DNA of 64,000 nucleotides from contig CADECY010000020.1 of the NCBI GenBank assembly GCA_902825945.1, forward strand, positions 31,740-95,739, read 5' to 3'. Below, piece by piece: positions 26,393 through 34,072 of the stretch (the stretch's first letter is position 1; every line of letters begins with the position of its first letter). Origin of the DNA: an uncultured Acidobacteriota bacterium (GTDB lineage Bacteria; Acidobacteriota; Terriglobia; Bryobacterales; Bryobacteraceae). The notes under the pieces are model-generated. The model saw only the letters and a program-made list of their open reading frames with translations. It was not told the DNA's origin and made no database searches. A program made the position numbers and the translations under genes.

Positions 26393-27637
26393 CGTTGAAA
26401 CCGCATCGGCCGCCTGGTAGCCGCTTCGAACGGCGCCCTCCATGGTCGCGGGCCAACCTGAATCCGTCCAATCACCGGCGAGGAAGAGGTTCGGGAATCT
26501 GGTTGCCGCCTTGGGACGGTGCAATCCCGGCTTGGCGGAGAAGGTTGCGCGGATCTCTTTCACCACATGCGCTTTGTCGAGTTTCGCCTCGCGCACGACC
26601 GGGAAGAACTCGGCTAGTTCGCTCGCCGCGAGTCGAATCACCTCCGCGCGCGCCATCTCGTTCAGATTGCGAGACGCGCTGACCACCAATTGAATGTAGC
26701 GGCCCCGATCCTTGTTGAACATCCACTGGATGGTGCGATCGAGCAGTGTGGCGTGAGGTAGCGTGGTGATCTCGCGATCGAACCAGAGATGAATTCCGGT
26801 GATGGGCGAGTGTTCCCAGCCCGTGAAGTCGAGACCGAGGCCAGGGGCAAGCGCGGCGACACGTTCGTACGGCACGGCCGAGACATAGACATCCGCCGTG
26901 GTGCGCTCGCCGTTGATGAGGGCGGCGGCGATTCGGCCGTCTTCTTCGACGAACTTTTCGACCGTCGAGCGATAGTGAACGCGAACCTTCGGTGCGCGCG
27001 AGTAGAGTTCGGCGAGCGGGACCCTGGGTACGCCCATTTCGGAGCCTTCCGAACTAGCGAGGAATCCGAGCCAGAAGACTTGGAAGCCGTGCGAGGCGGC
27101 CATGCGATCCAACTCTTCGTTGATCGCGCTGACGAGCACCTGGCGCCAGAAGCGCTCGATCGCGCCTGGCGTCTGGCGCTTCTCACGAAGCCAGTCGAGC
27201 ATCGTGATGCGATCGAGATCCAACCGCGATTCGCGCTCGCGGCGGATGGCGAGCATCGCACGGGCGATCGCGATCTTGTCGGCCAAAGTCAGGAAGCGCA
27301 GGCCGGCGAAGGCTCCCGAGAAATGCAGCGGCGCCGGAAGCATTCCGGCTTTCAATGTCGAGATGCGTCCGCCGGGTTCGACGAAGTAGAACTCGCGATG
27401 GAACTCGATGCGATCAGCGACGCCGAGGCGGCGGTAGAGATCGAGGAGATTGTCGCAACAGCGCAGCAACACGTGCTGGCAGTTGTCGATGGTCTCCTCC
27501 TGATGTTGGTACGATGTCGCGCGCCCGCCGAGGAAGGCTCGCGCTTCGTGCAAATCCACTTCATGGCCACGATCGGCCAGCGCGACGGCTGAAGCGAGTC
27601 CTGCCAACCCACCTCCCGCCACGAGGATTCGCGCCAT
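26381..27637 (-). CDS. hpnE: Hydroxysqualene dehydroxylase HpnE (squalene-associated FAD oxidoreductase)
   Basis: 418 aa. Seen: an N-terminal FAD Rossmann motif VAGGGLAGLASAVAL (~6-20), an Ala/Gly region HEVDLHEARAFLGGRA, the HpnE hallmark TIDNCQHVLLRCCDNL, and a C-terminal FAD motif LFLAGDWTDSGWPATMEGA. Known: HpnE with HpnC and HpnD makes squalene for hopanoids. Neither hpnC nor hpnD is in this window, so the pathway is split on this chromosome. Its ATG directly follows the stop of the 36-aa gene, with trpEG further upstream on the same strand. Confidence 0.88.
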   Translation of the reverse strand: MARILVAGGGLAGLASAVALADRGHEVDLHEARAFLGGRATSYQHQEETIDNCQHVLLRCCDNLLDLYRRLGVADRIEFHREFYFVEPGGRISTLKAGMLPAPLHFSGAFAGLRFLTLADKIAIARAMLAIRRERESRLDLDRITMLDWLREKRQTPGAIERFWRQVLVSAINEELDRMAASHGFQVFWLGFLASSEGSEMGVPRVPLAELYSRAPKVRVHYRSTVEKFVEEDGRIAAALINGERTTADVYVSAVPYERVAALAPGLGLDFTGWEHSPITGIHLWFDREITTLPHATLLDRTIQWMFNKDRGRYIQLVVSASRNLNEMARAEVIRLAASELAEFFPVVREAKLDKAHVVKEIRATFSAKPGLHRPKAATRFPNLFLAGDWTDSGWPATMEGAVRSGYQAADAVSTQIK

Positions 27638-27748
27638 CTAGCAGGCGACGGGCAGACGCGCTCTGCGGCCACCGCCGCCGCCACCGTCGAACTCGGTCGC
27701 GAGCCAGACAACGACAGCCAAGAGGAGGACGAAGAATACGTCAGTCAT
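27638..27748 (-). CDS. 36-aa membrane microprotein with a hexaglycine tail
   Basis: Seen: an N-terminal transmembrane helix (MTDVFFVLLLAVVVWLATEF), then six glycines, two arginines and the end LPVAC. The stop codon abuts the hpnE ATG without a gap, which supports real, coupled translation. On the minus strand TACTTT ends 7 nt before the ATG, and TTGCGA-17-GATACT could be the full promoter. Family not recognised; it is short, so coding status needs proteomic or comparative proof. Confidence 0.5.
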   Translation of the reverse strand: MTDVFFVLLLAVVVWLATEFDGGGGGGRRARLPVAC

Positions 27749-27755
27749 GTTCTTC

Positions 27756-27789
27756 AAAGTATCGGCGACAAAACCGTGAATCGCAACGC
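27756..27789 (-). promoter_or_regulatory. Promoter candidate for the microprotein-hpnE pair
   Basis: Minus strand: TTGCGA, 17-nt spacer, GATACT; the overlapping TACTTT ends 7 nt before the ATG at 27748. It lies across the 3' end of the Cys-rich membrane-protein gene interval. Confidence 0.35.
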
Positions 27790-27792
27790 CAA

Positions 27793-28149
27793 CTAGTCCC
27801 AGTACCCGGTGTATGTCCCTAGTACGAGGGCCAGCAGGACGAAGGTTACGGGAAACGCGGCGATCGCCACGCCCAAGCGGACGGGCCAAGTCCAGTTCGG
27901 CAGGAGACTGAACAAGGCCTGAACCACGATGATGATTCCGAAGGTTCCGGCATAGCCCGTGTATCCGAATGAGCAGAACGGACAGTGCTTGCCAGTTGAG
28001 TTATGGATGTTGCAGTGAGCGTCGGCGGCGGCCCAAAGGAAGTCGCAACCGCAGCGGAACACCAGGTGGCAGACGTTGATGTAGAAGACACTAGTGAGCG
28101 CGGCAGCGGTAACGAAGGTCGCGGCCGATGCCTTGCTCAGCCGGGGCAT
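27793..28149 (-). CDS. Cys-rich small membrane protein, unknown function
   Basis: 118 aa, with about three hydrophobic helices (~7-25, ~66-83, ~88-112). Between the first and second lies a striking cluster: C27, C33-G-C35, C46 in HCNIH, and HC56PFC59. This arrangement could bind a metal or form disulfides. Its ATG overlaps the trpEG stop by one base (TGATG), so it is translationally coupled to trpEG. Not recognised as a named family. A role linked to tryptophan synthesis is not implied by sequence. Confidence 0.65.
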   Translation of the reverse strand: MPRLSKASAATFVTAAALTSVFYINVCHLVFRCGCDFLWAAADAHCNIHNSTGKHCPFCSFGYTGYAGTFGIIIVVQALFSLLPNWTWPVRLGVAIAAFPVTFVLLALVLGTYTGYWD

Positions 28150-30302
28150 CAGGCCACCACGGCGGCGCGCCGCAGGTTGGCTACCACGTTGCGAATCAGC
28201 CGCATTCCGTTCTCGCCCTCGAGCGTGAGAATCGATTCCGGATGGAACTGCACCGCCTCGACCGGCAGTTCGCGATGGCGAACGCCCATGATGATCCCGT
28301 CGTCCGACTGTGCCGTGACTTCGAGTACCGCGGGCAGCTTCTCGGGCAATGCATAGAGCGAATGGTAGCGGCCGACTTTGAATTCCGCGGGCAGACCCTC
28401 GAAGGCTCCGGTGTTGTTGTGTGTCACGATCGACGGCTTGCCGTGCATCGGATAGTCGAGCACGCCGAGTTCACCACCGAAGGCCTCCACGATTCCCTGC
28501 AGGCCGAGACATACGCCGAAAGTGGCAACCCCTGTCTTCGCGAGATAGCGGACCAAATCGGGCACTCCGAAATCGGATGGACGGCCCGGCCCGGGCGAGA
28601 TCAACACGAGATCAGGCTGGATGCGGTTGATCAGGTCGAGCGGGAATCCCGAACGATAGGTGACCACTTCCGCGCCCGTTTGCCGCGCGTAGTTGGCGAG
28701 CGTGTGGATGAAGCAGTCGTCGTTGTCGACGAGAAGCATCCGCAAACCGGCTCCCGATCGATCGGCCGCGGCGGGTTCGTGTGCCGATTTCTCCGGTGCC
28801 GGACGGAGCGCGCGGAAAAAGCCCGTGGCCTTGTGCCGCGTCTCGAGTTCCTCGTTCGCCGGAACCGAGTCGTAGAGCAAGGTCGCACCCACCGGATACT
28901 CGGCGATTCCGTTTCGCAGGTGAACGGTGCGAATCAGAATACCGGTATTGATGTCGCCGTTGAGCGAGATCATGCCGATGGCGCCACCGTACCATCCGCG
29001 CGCGTTCTTCTCGATATTCTCGATCGCCTGCGCGGCCCATTTTTTCGGCGCACCGATGACGGTGACGGCCCACATATGCGTGAGGAAGGCGTCGAGCGAG
29101 TCGAGGTTCGGATCGAGAGTCGACTCGACGTGATCGACAGTGTGGAAGACTCCGGCGTAGGATTCGATCAGGCGCCGCCCGATCACTTTCACCGTGCCCG
29201 GGATGCTGACGCGCGACTTGTCGTTGCGATCGACGTCGGTACACATCGTCAGTTCGGACTCTTCCTTGACCGAACTGAGCAGTTCCCGGATCGCATCGGC
29301 GTCGCGCAGCGGATCTCCGGTGCGTGCCGCCGTGCCGGAGATCGGACAGGTCTCGATGCGCGCGCCTTCGATTCGCACGAACATTTCGGGAGACGCACCG
29401 ATCAACGCTTCATCGCCGAACTGGATCAGGAATTCGTAGGGGCTCGGCGATGCCTTTTGGATGCGCTCGAACAGAGCGGACGCGCTGCCGCAGTAGGGCG
29501 CGCGGAAGGTCTGGCGCAGGACGACCTCGTAGTAGTCGCCGCGCTTCATCCCCTCGCGGACCTTGTCCACGTTCGCCATGTACTCTTCGCGCGTGTGGTC
29601 GGACCTGATCTCGCCTTCGCCGGTCTCGGGCGGGGGCGGGACCTTCGCGGCGCTCGATTCGAGGCCGAGCGTCGACAAGCCCTCCATGTCGAACTCGTAC
29701 TTGTAGCGTTCGATCACTTCCTTCTTGCGATCCATCAGGTAGATGTCATCGCACAGGAACAGGTGGAGGTCCTTGGCGCCGTTGCGCGGCAGTTTCAATT
29801 CGATCGGATCGAACTGGAAGAGCAGGTCGTAGCCGAAGGCGCCGATGAGGGCGAGTTTGGAATCGCGCGGATTGCCCAACTCCTGAATCAGCGACCGGAG
29901 GATCGTGAACGCGGAGGGCTGGCGGCTGCGTTCCTCTTCGGAGAAGAGTTTCCCCAGCGCCTTCAGACGGCCATGGAGCACGCCATCGCGCTGCTCGAAC
30001 GATTCCCAGTGCGGGTGCGATGCGAGGACGCGAAACAGCATCTGGCACAGAATTTCGCCGCGTTTGTTCAACGGGCGGAATTCGAGGTCGCTGCCACGTC
30101 CGATGATTTCGAGCGGCGGGCAGACCGAGGCCACATCCCAGCGAGAGTAGCGTCCCGGGTACTCGTAGCCGGAGGAGAGATAGACTCCGCGATTGCGGTC
30201 GAGGCGCTGGAGAAGGTGCCGGAGTCCGCGCTGGAAGGATGCCTTGGACGCGGTCCGCGTCACCGTGATTCCGCTTGGAGTGACGTAGCTGAGGAGCCGC
30301 AT
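28149..30302 (-). CDS. trpEG: Fused anthranilate synthase TrpE-TrpG
   Basis: 717 aa. The N-terminal ~525 residues are chorismate-binding TrpE (SSGYEYPGRYSRWD near the start, then LIGASPEMFVR, CPISGTAARTGDP, DVDRNDKSRV, GGAIGMISLNGD). A ~30-residue Pro/Ala linker leads to a glutamine amidotransferase TrpG domain with C598 in GVCLGLQGI and the H687/E689 dyad in QFHPES. This is the single-chain anthranilate synthase known from alphaproteobacteria and others. It makes anthranilate from chorismate and glutamine. trpD lies elsewhere, 8.7 kb away at 38983. The upstream 150 nt towards the divergent PEP-CTERM gene holds no recognised attenuator. Confidence 0.95.
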   Translation of the reverse strand: MRLLSYVTPSGITVTRTASKASFQRGLRHLLQRLDRNRGVYLSSGYEYPGRYSRWDVASVCPPLEIIGRGSDLEFRPLNKRGEILCQMLFRVLASHPHWESFEQRDGVLHGRLKALGKLFSEEERSRQPSAFTILRSLIQELGNPRDSKLALIGAFGYDLLFQFDPIELKLPRNGAKDLHLFLCDDIYLMDRKKEVIERYKYEFDMEGLSTLGLESSAAKVPPPPETGEGEIRSDHTREEYMANVDKVREGMKRGDYYEVVLRQTFRAPYCGSASALFERIQKASPSPYEFLIQFGDEALIGASPEMFVRIEGARIETCPISGTAARTGDPLRDADAIRELLSSVKEESELTMCTDVDRNDKSRVSIPGTVKVIGRRLIESYAGVFHTVDHVESTLDPNLDSLDAFLTHMWAVTVIGAPKKWAAQAIENIEKNARGWYGGAIGMISLNGDINTGILIRTVHLRNGIAEYPVGATLLYDSVPANEELETRHKATGFFRALRPAPEKSAHEPAAADRSGAGLRMLLVDNDDCFIHTLANYARQTGAEVVTYRSGFPLDLINRIQPDLVLISPGPGRPSDFGVPDLVRYLAKTGVATFGVCLGLQGIVEAFGGELGVLDYPMHGKPSIVTHNNTGAFEGLPAEFKVGRYHSLYALPEKLPAVLEVTAQSDDGIIMGVRHRELPVEAVQFHPESILTLEGENGMRLIRNVVANLRRAAVVA

Positions 30303-30452
30303 TGCTGGTGAGATTTCAGGATAGCATTGCGGGGGGCAAGGACAGCCGTTCGCTGGGAGAGTGCAGGCGCGGGCCAGGCCGGTCTCGAAAATTCTCCAAA
30401 AGATGAGGGTTCCGGGCCCGGCTTTCCGTTAGCCAAGGTGGAGGACACACCA

Positions 30453-33365
30453 ATGAGATCGCTTTTGCTGCTTGCAATGGGGGCCTGCCTGGTTACGGCG
30501 GCGCCTGTGTATGTTGGCGTCATCGCCTTCAACGAACTGATTCCCAGTGCGCCGGGCGCGCCCGGCGTCAACGTCTTCGATATTCAGAACTTCACTGGCG
30601 CCTACTCGTTTCCGCCAGATCTGCCGGTTGTCAGCGATCTGACGATTCTGTCGGCGAGCCTACAACTCTACCAAGGCGCCACCCTCTACGACACGCTCCT
30701 GCTGGGCGACATCGGTCCGGGGCCCTTGCTCAACTTGGCCGGCGACCCGCTGGCACAGGTTGCCGGGGATCTCTCTTTCACTGCGGCCCGGCTAGTCGGA
30801 ACGCTGTCGTTCACGTCGCTGCTCTTGGACACCGGTGGAACGGTCGATATCTTGCCTTTCTTGGACGTGGTCTTCGCACCGGGTTCCGGGCCGAGTTTCA
30901 ATTTCGGCGACGGCGTGGCGATCCGTGTGGAAACGGTGACCTCGTCCGCTGTTCCCGAGCCGGTGCCGGGTTGGATGCTGCTAGCCGGCATGGCGGTGCT
31001 CGCCGCGCACCGCCGATGGCGGCGGACCGCGCGGCTTGGGCTGCCGCTGGCGGCGGTCGCGCTGGCGGTTTCGGCATCGGCGCAGAATCTCGTCACACTG
31101 ACCCCTACAACGACGCCCTCCGCTGGACTACCGGGCGTCACGCTCATGTCGGTTACGGGCTCTGGGTTTCCGGCGGGCACCGACGTGACCCGGACGACTG
31201 TTACTTTGACACCGGTCACCTCCGGTCCCGCAATGACGGCGGCAACGCAGAACCTGACACTGGTAGTGGGAAATACTTGTATTGTGTACTTCCGATTCAA
31301 CGGCCCGAACGTTACGGCACCGACCGACTATCATGTTTGGGTCGCCGGGCCCTCCTACGTGACGAGGGCCCCGGCTCGAATGACCGTGCGTCCAGCGCCC
31401 ACGGCCTCGATTTTGCCCACGACTGTGTCGGCCGGATCGAGTCCGCTGGTACTCATCTCCGGCCTGAATACGACCTTCGTCAACGGCAGCACGCGGGCCA
31501 ATTTCGGCACTGGCATATCCACGGGCGGCGGGGCGCCCGGGGCATTCGGGTTGGTCACCGTAACGTCGCCGGCAAGCGCGACGGCACAATTGGCCATCGC
31601 CGCCAACTCGCCGATCGGCCAACGGACCGTCACGATCGTCACCGGAGCGCAGCAGTTGACGGTAAACTTCACGGTTGCCGATCCCACGAACAACCGCCCG
31701 CGGATCACATCGGCGCCGGTGGCAACCGCCAACGCACAGCAGCCCTACACTTACGACGTGAACGCGACGGACCCGGACGGTGATCCGATTGCCTATTCGC
31801 TGAACACCTTTCCGGCGGGCATGACGATCAACGGGACAACCGGAGTCATTTCCTGGACACCAACAGAACAGGGGAGCTTCAACGTAACGGTGGAAGCCGC
31901 CGACGGACGCGGAGGCCGCGACACCCAATCCTTCCCGGTGGTGGTTGCCGGAGTCACCACGAATGAACCGTTGCTGAAGTTTTCATTCAAGAAACCTCCG
32001 CAGGCTGGAGCCGCGCTCTCGCCCGTTGTCATCGACTTGGACAAGGACGGCATCGGGGACATTGTCTTCGGCGGCGTAGGACCTTCTCAACTGAGCCTCT
32101 ATGCGGTCGATGGCCGGACAGGCCAAAAGAAGTGGAGCGTGGATGGAGGCTACAATCTGTTCTCCTCGGGCACCGAGATGACGGCCGGCGACCTCGATGG
32201 CGACGGCTTTCCCGAGATTCTCGTCATCGTGGACGCTCCGTCGAGTCCCCGAACACAGATCCGTTGCTATAACCACGACGGAACCGTGAAGTGGCAAAGC
32301 AATGTCGTGGATGGGGCGCGAGTCACGTCATCCAACGGCACGATGCGGCTCGTGCTCGCCAACGTCGTCGGCGATTCGAAACCCGAGATCATCTTCGGGC
32401 ATCTGGGCCGAACGAATGACCTGCCGGCGGGCCAGTTCTCCGAGCGGCTGGTTTCGATCTTCAACAATCAGGGGGCGCCGCTAACGGCTACGCGAATCGG
32501 CAGGTTCAGCGGCGGCCTCGACACCATCACGGTTGCCGATCTGAATCTCGACGGCAGTGCGGAGATCCTGTACGGCGGAGCAGCGGTGAGCGGCCAGGGG
32601 ACACTCCTCTGGCTCTATGACCAAGTCACACAAGTCCTGGATGCCGCTGTCGCCAATCTCGACGCCGATCCGTTTCCGGAGATCGTCTACCTGGACCGCT
32701 TCTTCAACTTGTATTGCGCCGAGCACACCGGAGCGAAGAAGTGGGGGCCGGTCAAGGTGCCAGTAACGGGAAGTCTCGGCGACTTCGGACTACCGGTGAT
32801 CGGCGACGCAAATGGAGACGGTAAGCCTGAGATTCTCGTGGCTCTGGGAAAGGCAATCCAGATCTTCAACACCGACGGCACGCTCCAGCGGACGATTCCC
32901 CTGTCCTACGAGGGCGTTGGGGGAAACCCGACGCTTTTCGATCTGAACGGAGACGGCAAGCCGGAGATCGTATACCACTCCGGGCGCGGCCCGTTCGATG
33001 TCCCCTCGCAGTTCCTCTACGGCGCGTTGTTCGTTTTCGACGGACCGACAGGCGTGGAACTGTTTAGCGCCGCCGCCAGCCGGACCAGTTCCGCGCAACT
33101 GGTCACTCCGTTGATTGCCGATGTAGATGGCGATGGCGCCGCCGAAATCGTCGTAGGCGGCGCCGATCAGGGAGGGATCCTGCGGGTGTTCAAAGCGAAA
33201 TCGGGGAATTGGGCTCCCGCGCGGCCGGTCGCCAATCAACAGGAGTACAGCGTGACAAACGTGAATGACAATGGGACGATACCGGCGGCGCCGCCCGCCA
33301 ATTGGACTGTTCCGGGGCTGAACAGCTTCCGTGTCTACACCAAGCCGGCTTCTGGCTCCTTCTGA
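30453..33365 (+). CDS. Secreted FG-GAP/VCBS propeller protein fused behind a PEP-CTERM protein
   Basis: 970 aa from ATG 30453; GGTGGAGG at 30437-30444 is 8 nt upstream. Seen in order: a signal peptide MRSLLLLAMGACLVTAA; a beta-rich domain to ~165; a full PEP-CTERM sorting signal VPEPVPGWMLLAGMAVLA ending in RRWRR (167-191). Immediately after comes a second signal-peptide-like stretch RLGLPLAAVALAVSASAQ (~194-211), then IPT/Ig-like domains, a He_PIG Ig fold (YTYDVNATDPDGDPIAYSL), and calcium-type FG-GAP repeats (DLDKDGIGDIVF, DLDGDGFPEIL, DANGDGKPEIL, DLNGDGKPEIV, DVDGDGAAEIV). A PEP-CTERM signal normally ends a protein, so this looks like two exported proteins joined in one frame. The exosortase is not in the window. 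Confidence 0.8.
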   Translation: MRSLLLLAMGACLVTAAPVYVGVIAFNELIPSAPGAPGVNVFDIQNFTGAYSFPPDLPVVSDLTILSASLQLYQGATLYDTLLLGDIGPGPLLNLAGDPLAQVAGDLSFTAARLVGTLSFTSLLLDTGGTVDILPFLDVVFAPGSGPSFNFGDGVAIRVETVTSSAVPEPVPGWMLLAGMAVLAAHRRWRRTARLGLPLAAVALAVSASAQNLVTLTPTTTPSAGLPGVTLMSVTGSGFPAGTDVTRTTVTLTPVTSGPAMTAATQNLTLVVGNTCIVYFRFNGPNVTAPTDYHVWVAGPSYVTRAPARMTVRPAPTASILPTTVSAGSSPLVLISGLNTTFVNGSTRANFGTGISTGGGAPGAFGLVTVTSPASATAQLAIAANSPIGQRTVTIVTGAQQLTVNFTVADPTNNRPRITSAPVATANAQQPYTYDVNATDPDGDPIAYSLNTFPAGMTINGTTGVISWTPTEQGSFNVTVEAADGRGGRDTQSFPVVVAGVTTNEPLLKFSFKKPPQAGAALSPVVIDLDKDGIGDIVFGGVGPSQLSLYAVDGRTGQKKWSVDGGYNLFSSGTEMTAGDLDGDGFPEILVIVDAPSSPRTQIRCYNHDGTVKWQSNVVDGARVTSSNGTMRLVLANVVGDSKPEIIFGHLGRTNDLPAGQFSERLVSIFNNQGAPLTATRIGRFSGGLDTITVADLNLDGSAEILYGGAAVSGQGTLLWLYDQVTQVLDAAVANLDADPFPEIVYLDRFFNLYCAEHTGAKKWGPVKVPVTGSLGDFGLPVIGDANGDGKPEILVALGKAIQIFNTDGTLQRTIPLSYEGVGGNPTLFDLNGDGKPEIVYHSGRGPFDVPSQFLYGALFVFDGPTGVELFSAAASRTSSAQLVTPLIADVDGDGAAEIVVGGADQGGILRVFKAKSGNWAPARPVANQQEYSVTNVNDNGTIPAAPPANWTVPGLNSFRVYTKPASGSF

Positions 33366-33381
33366 TGGATGCGCGCAAAAC

Positions 33382-33427
33382 GGAGCCGGTCGCCGGGTGT
33401 TCCTCACCCGTTGGGCGACGCGGCTCC
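33382..33427 (+). terminator. Long stem-loop after the FG-GAP gene
   Basis: GGAGCCGGTCGCC-GGGTG-TTCCT-CACCC-GTT-GGCGACGCGGCTCC: two stacked stems, 5 and ~13 bp with one bulged base, 17 nt after the stop. No T-run follows, so it is a stem-loop terminator or mRNA-end stabiliser. Confidence 0.55.
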
Positions 33428-33461
33428 GCGCGTCTTGGCGCTTCTGATCTTCCCGGGATAG

Positions 33462-33467
33462 TATGCT
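33462..33467 (+). promoter_or_regulatory. -10 element abutting the ECF sigma factor start (leaderless type)
   Basis: TATGCT ends 6 nt before the ATG at 33474. The spacer GAGGGG is purine-rich but directly touches the ATG, too close for normal Shine-Dalgarno pairing. TAGTAT three bases upstream is an overlapping alternative. Confidence 0.45.
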
Positions 33468-33473
33468 GAGGGG

Positions 33474-34043
33474 ATGGACGGGAAGCCGGAGCGCCCGGCG
33501 GAAGAGACCACCGAGATTCTGTCGCGCTGGACCGGTGGCGACACCGAGGCGTTGGAGCGGCTGATGCCCCGTGTCTACGACGAATTGCGGCGCATGGCGA
33601 AGGCATACGCGGGAGGATCGAACACGTTGCAGCCGACGGTGCTGGTGCATGAGCTGTATATGAAGCTGATCGCCGCCGGCAGTCTCGAGGTCAAGGATCG
33701 TGGCCACTTCCTGGCGGTGGCCGCGAAGGCTATGCGCCGCATTGCGATCGACGCGGCGCGAGCGGCGTTGACCCAGAAACGTGGGGGAGATCTCCGGCGT
33801 GAACCCGTGGACGGTAACGCAGCGGGGGCGGCTCCAGATGAAACGATCGTACAGGTGAACGATGCATTGGAAGCTCTCGAAAAAACCGATCCGCGCAAGG
33901 CCGCCGTCGTCGAGATGCGGTTCTTCGGCGGGATGGAAATGTCCGAGGTGGCGTCGGCGCTGCACGTCTCGCTCGCGACCGCAGAGAGAGATTGGAAGTT
34001 CGCCCGCGCGTGGCTGTACAACGCGCTCGGCTCGCAATCGTAG
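33474..34043 (+). CDS. ECF RNA polymerase sigma factor (TIGR02999/Sig-70_X6 type)
   Basis: 189 aa. Seen: region 2 (DTEALERLMPRVYDELRRMA, LQPTVLVHELYMKLI, HFLAVAAKAMRRIAIDAARA) and region 4 (RKAAVVEMRFFGGMEMSEVASALHVSLATAERDW). The 'LQPTxLVHExY' and 'AMRRIAIDxAR' phrases are typical of the sigma subfamily found with Ser/Thr kinases in Acidobacteria and Planctomycetes. No anti-sigma gene is present. The kinase gene begins 29 nt downstream, implying that activity is set by phosphorylation rather than by an anti-sigma factor (inferred from the family's genomic pairing). Confidence 0.92.
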   Translation: MDGKPERPAEETTEILSRWTGGDTEALERLMPRVYDELRRMAKAYAGGSNTLQPTVLVHELYMKLIAAGSLEVKDRGHFLAVAAKAMRRIAIDAARAALTQKRGGDLRREPVDGNAAGAAPDETIVQVNDALEALEKTDPRKAAVVEMRFFGGMEMSEVASALHVSLATAERDWKFARAWLYNALGSQS

Positions 34044-34072
34044 GGAGAGTGGAGGCGGGCCCTGGAACTCGC

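Noticed and set aside
28128..30311. 727-codon plus-strand open frame
   Set aside because: Exact antisense shadow of trpEG, whose translation is full of family motifs.
30303..30452. Riboswitch (for example c-di-GMP type) before the PEP-CTERM gene
   Set aside because: The sequence lacks the conserved core of known classes that I could check by eye; only a Shine-Dalgarno is convincing.
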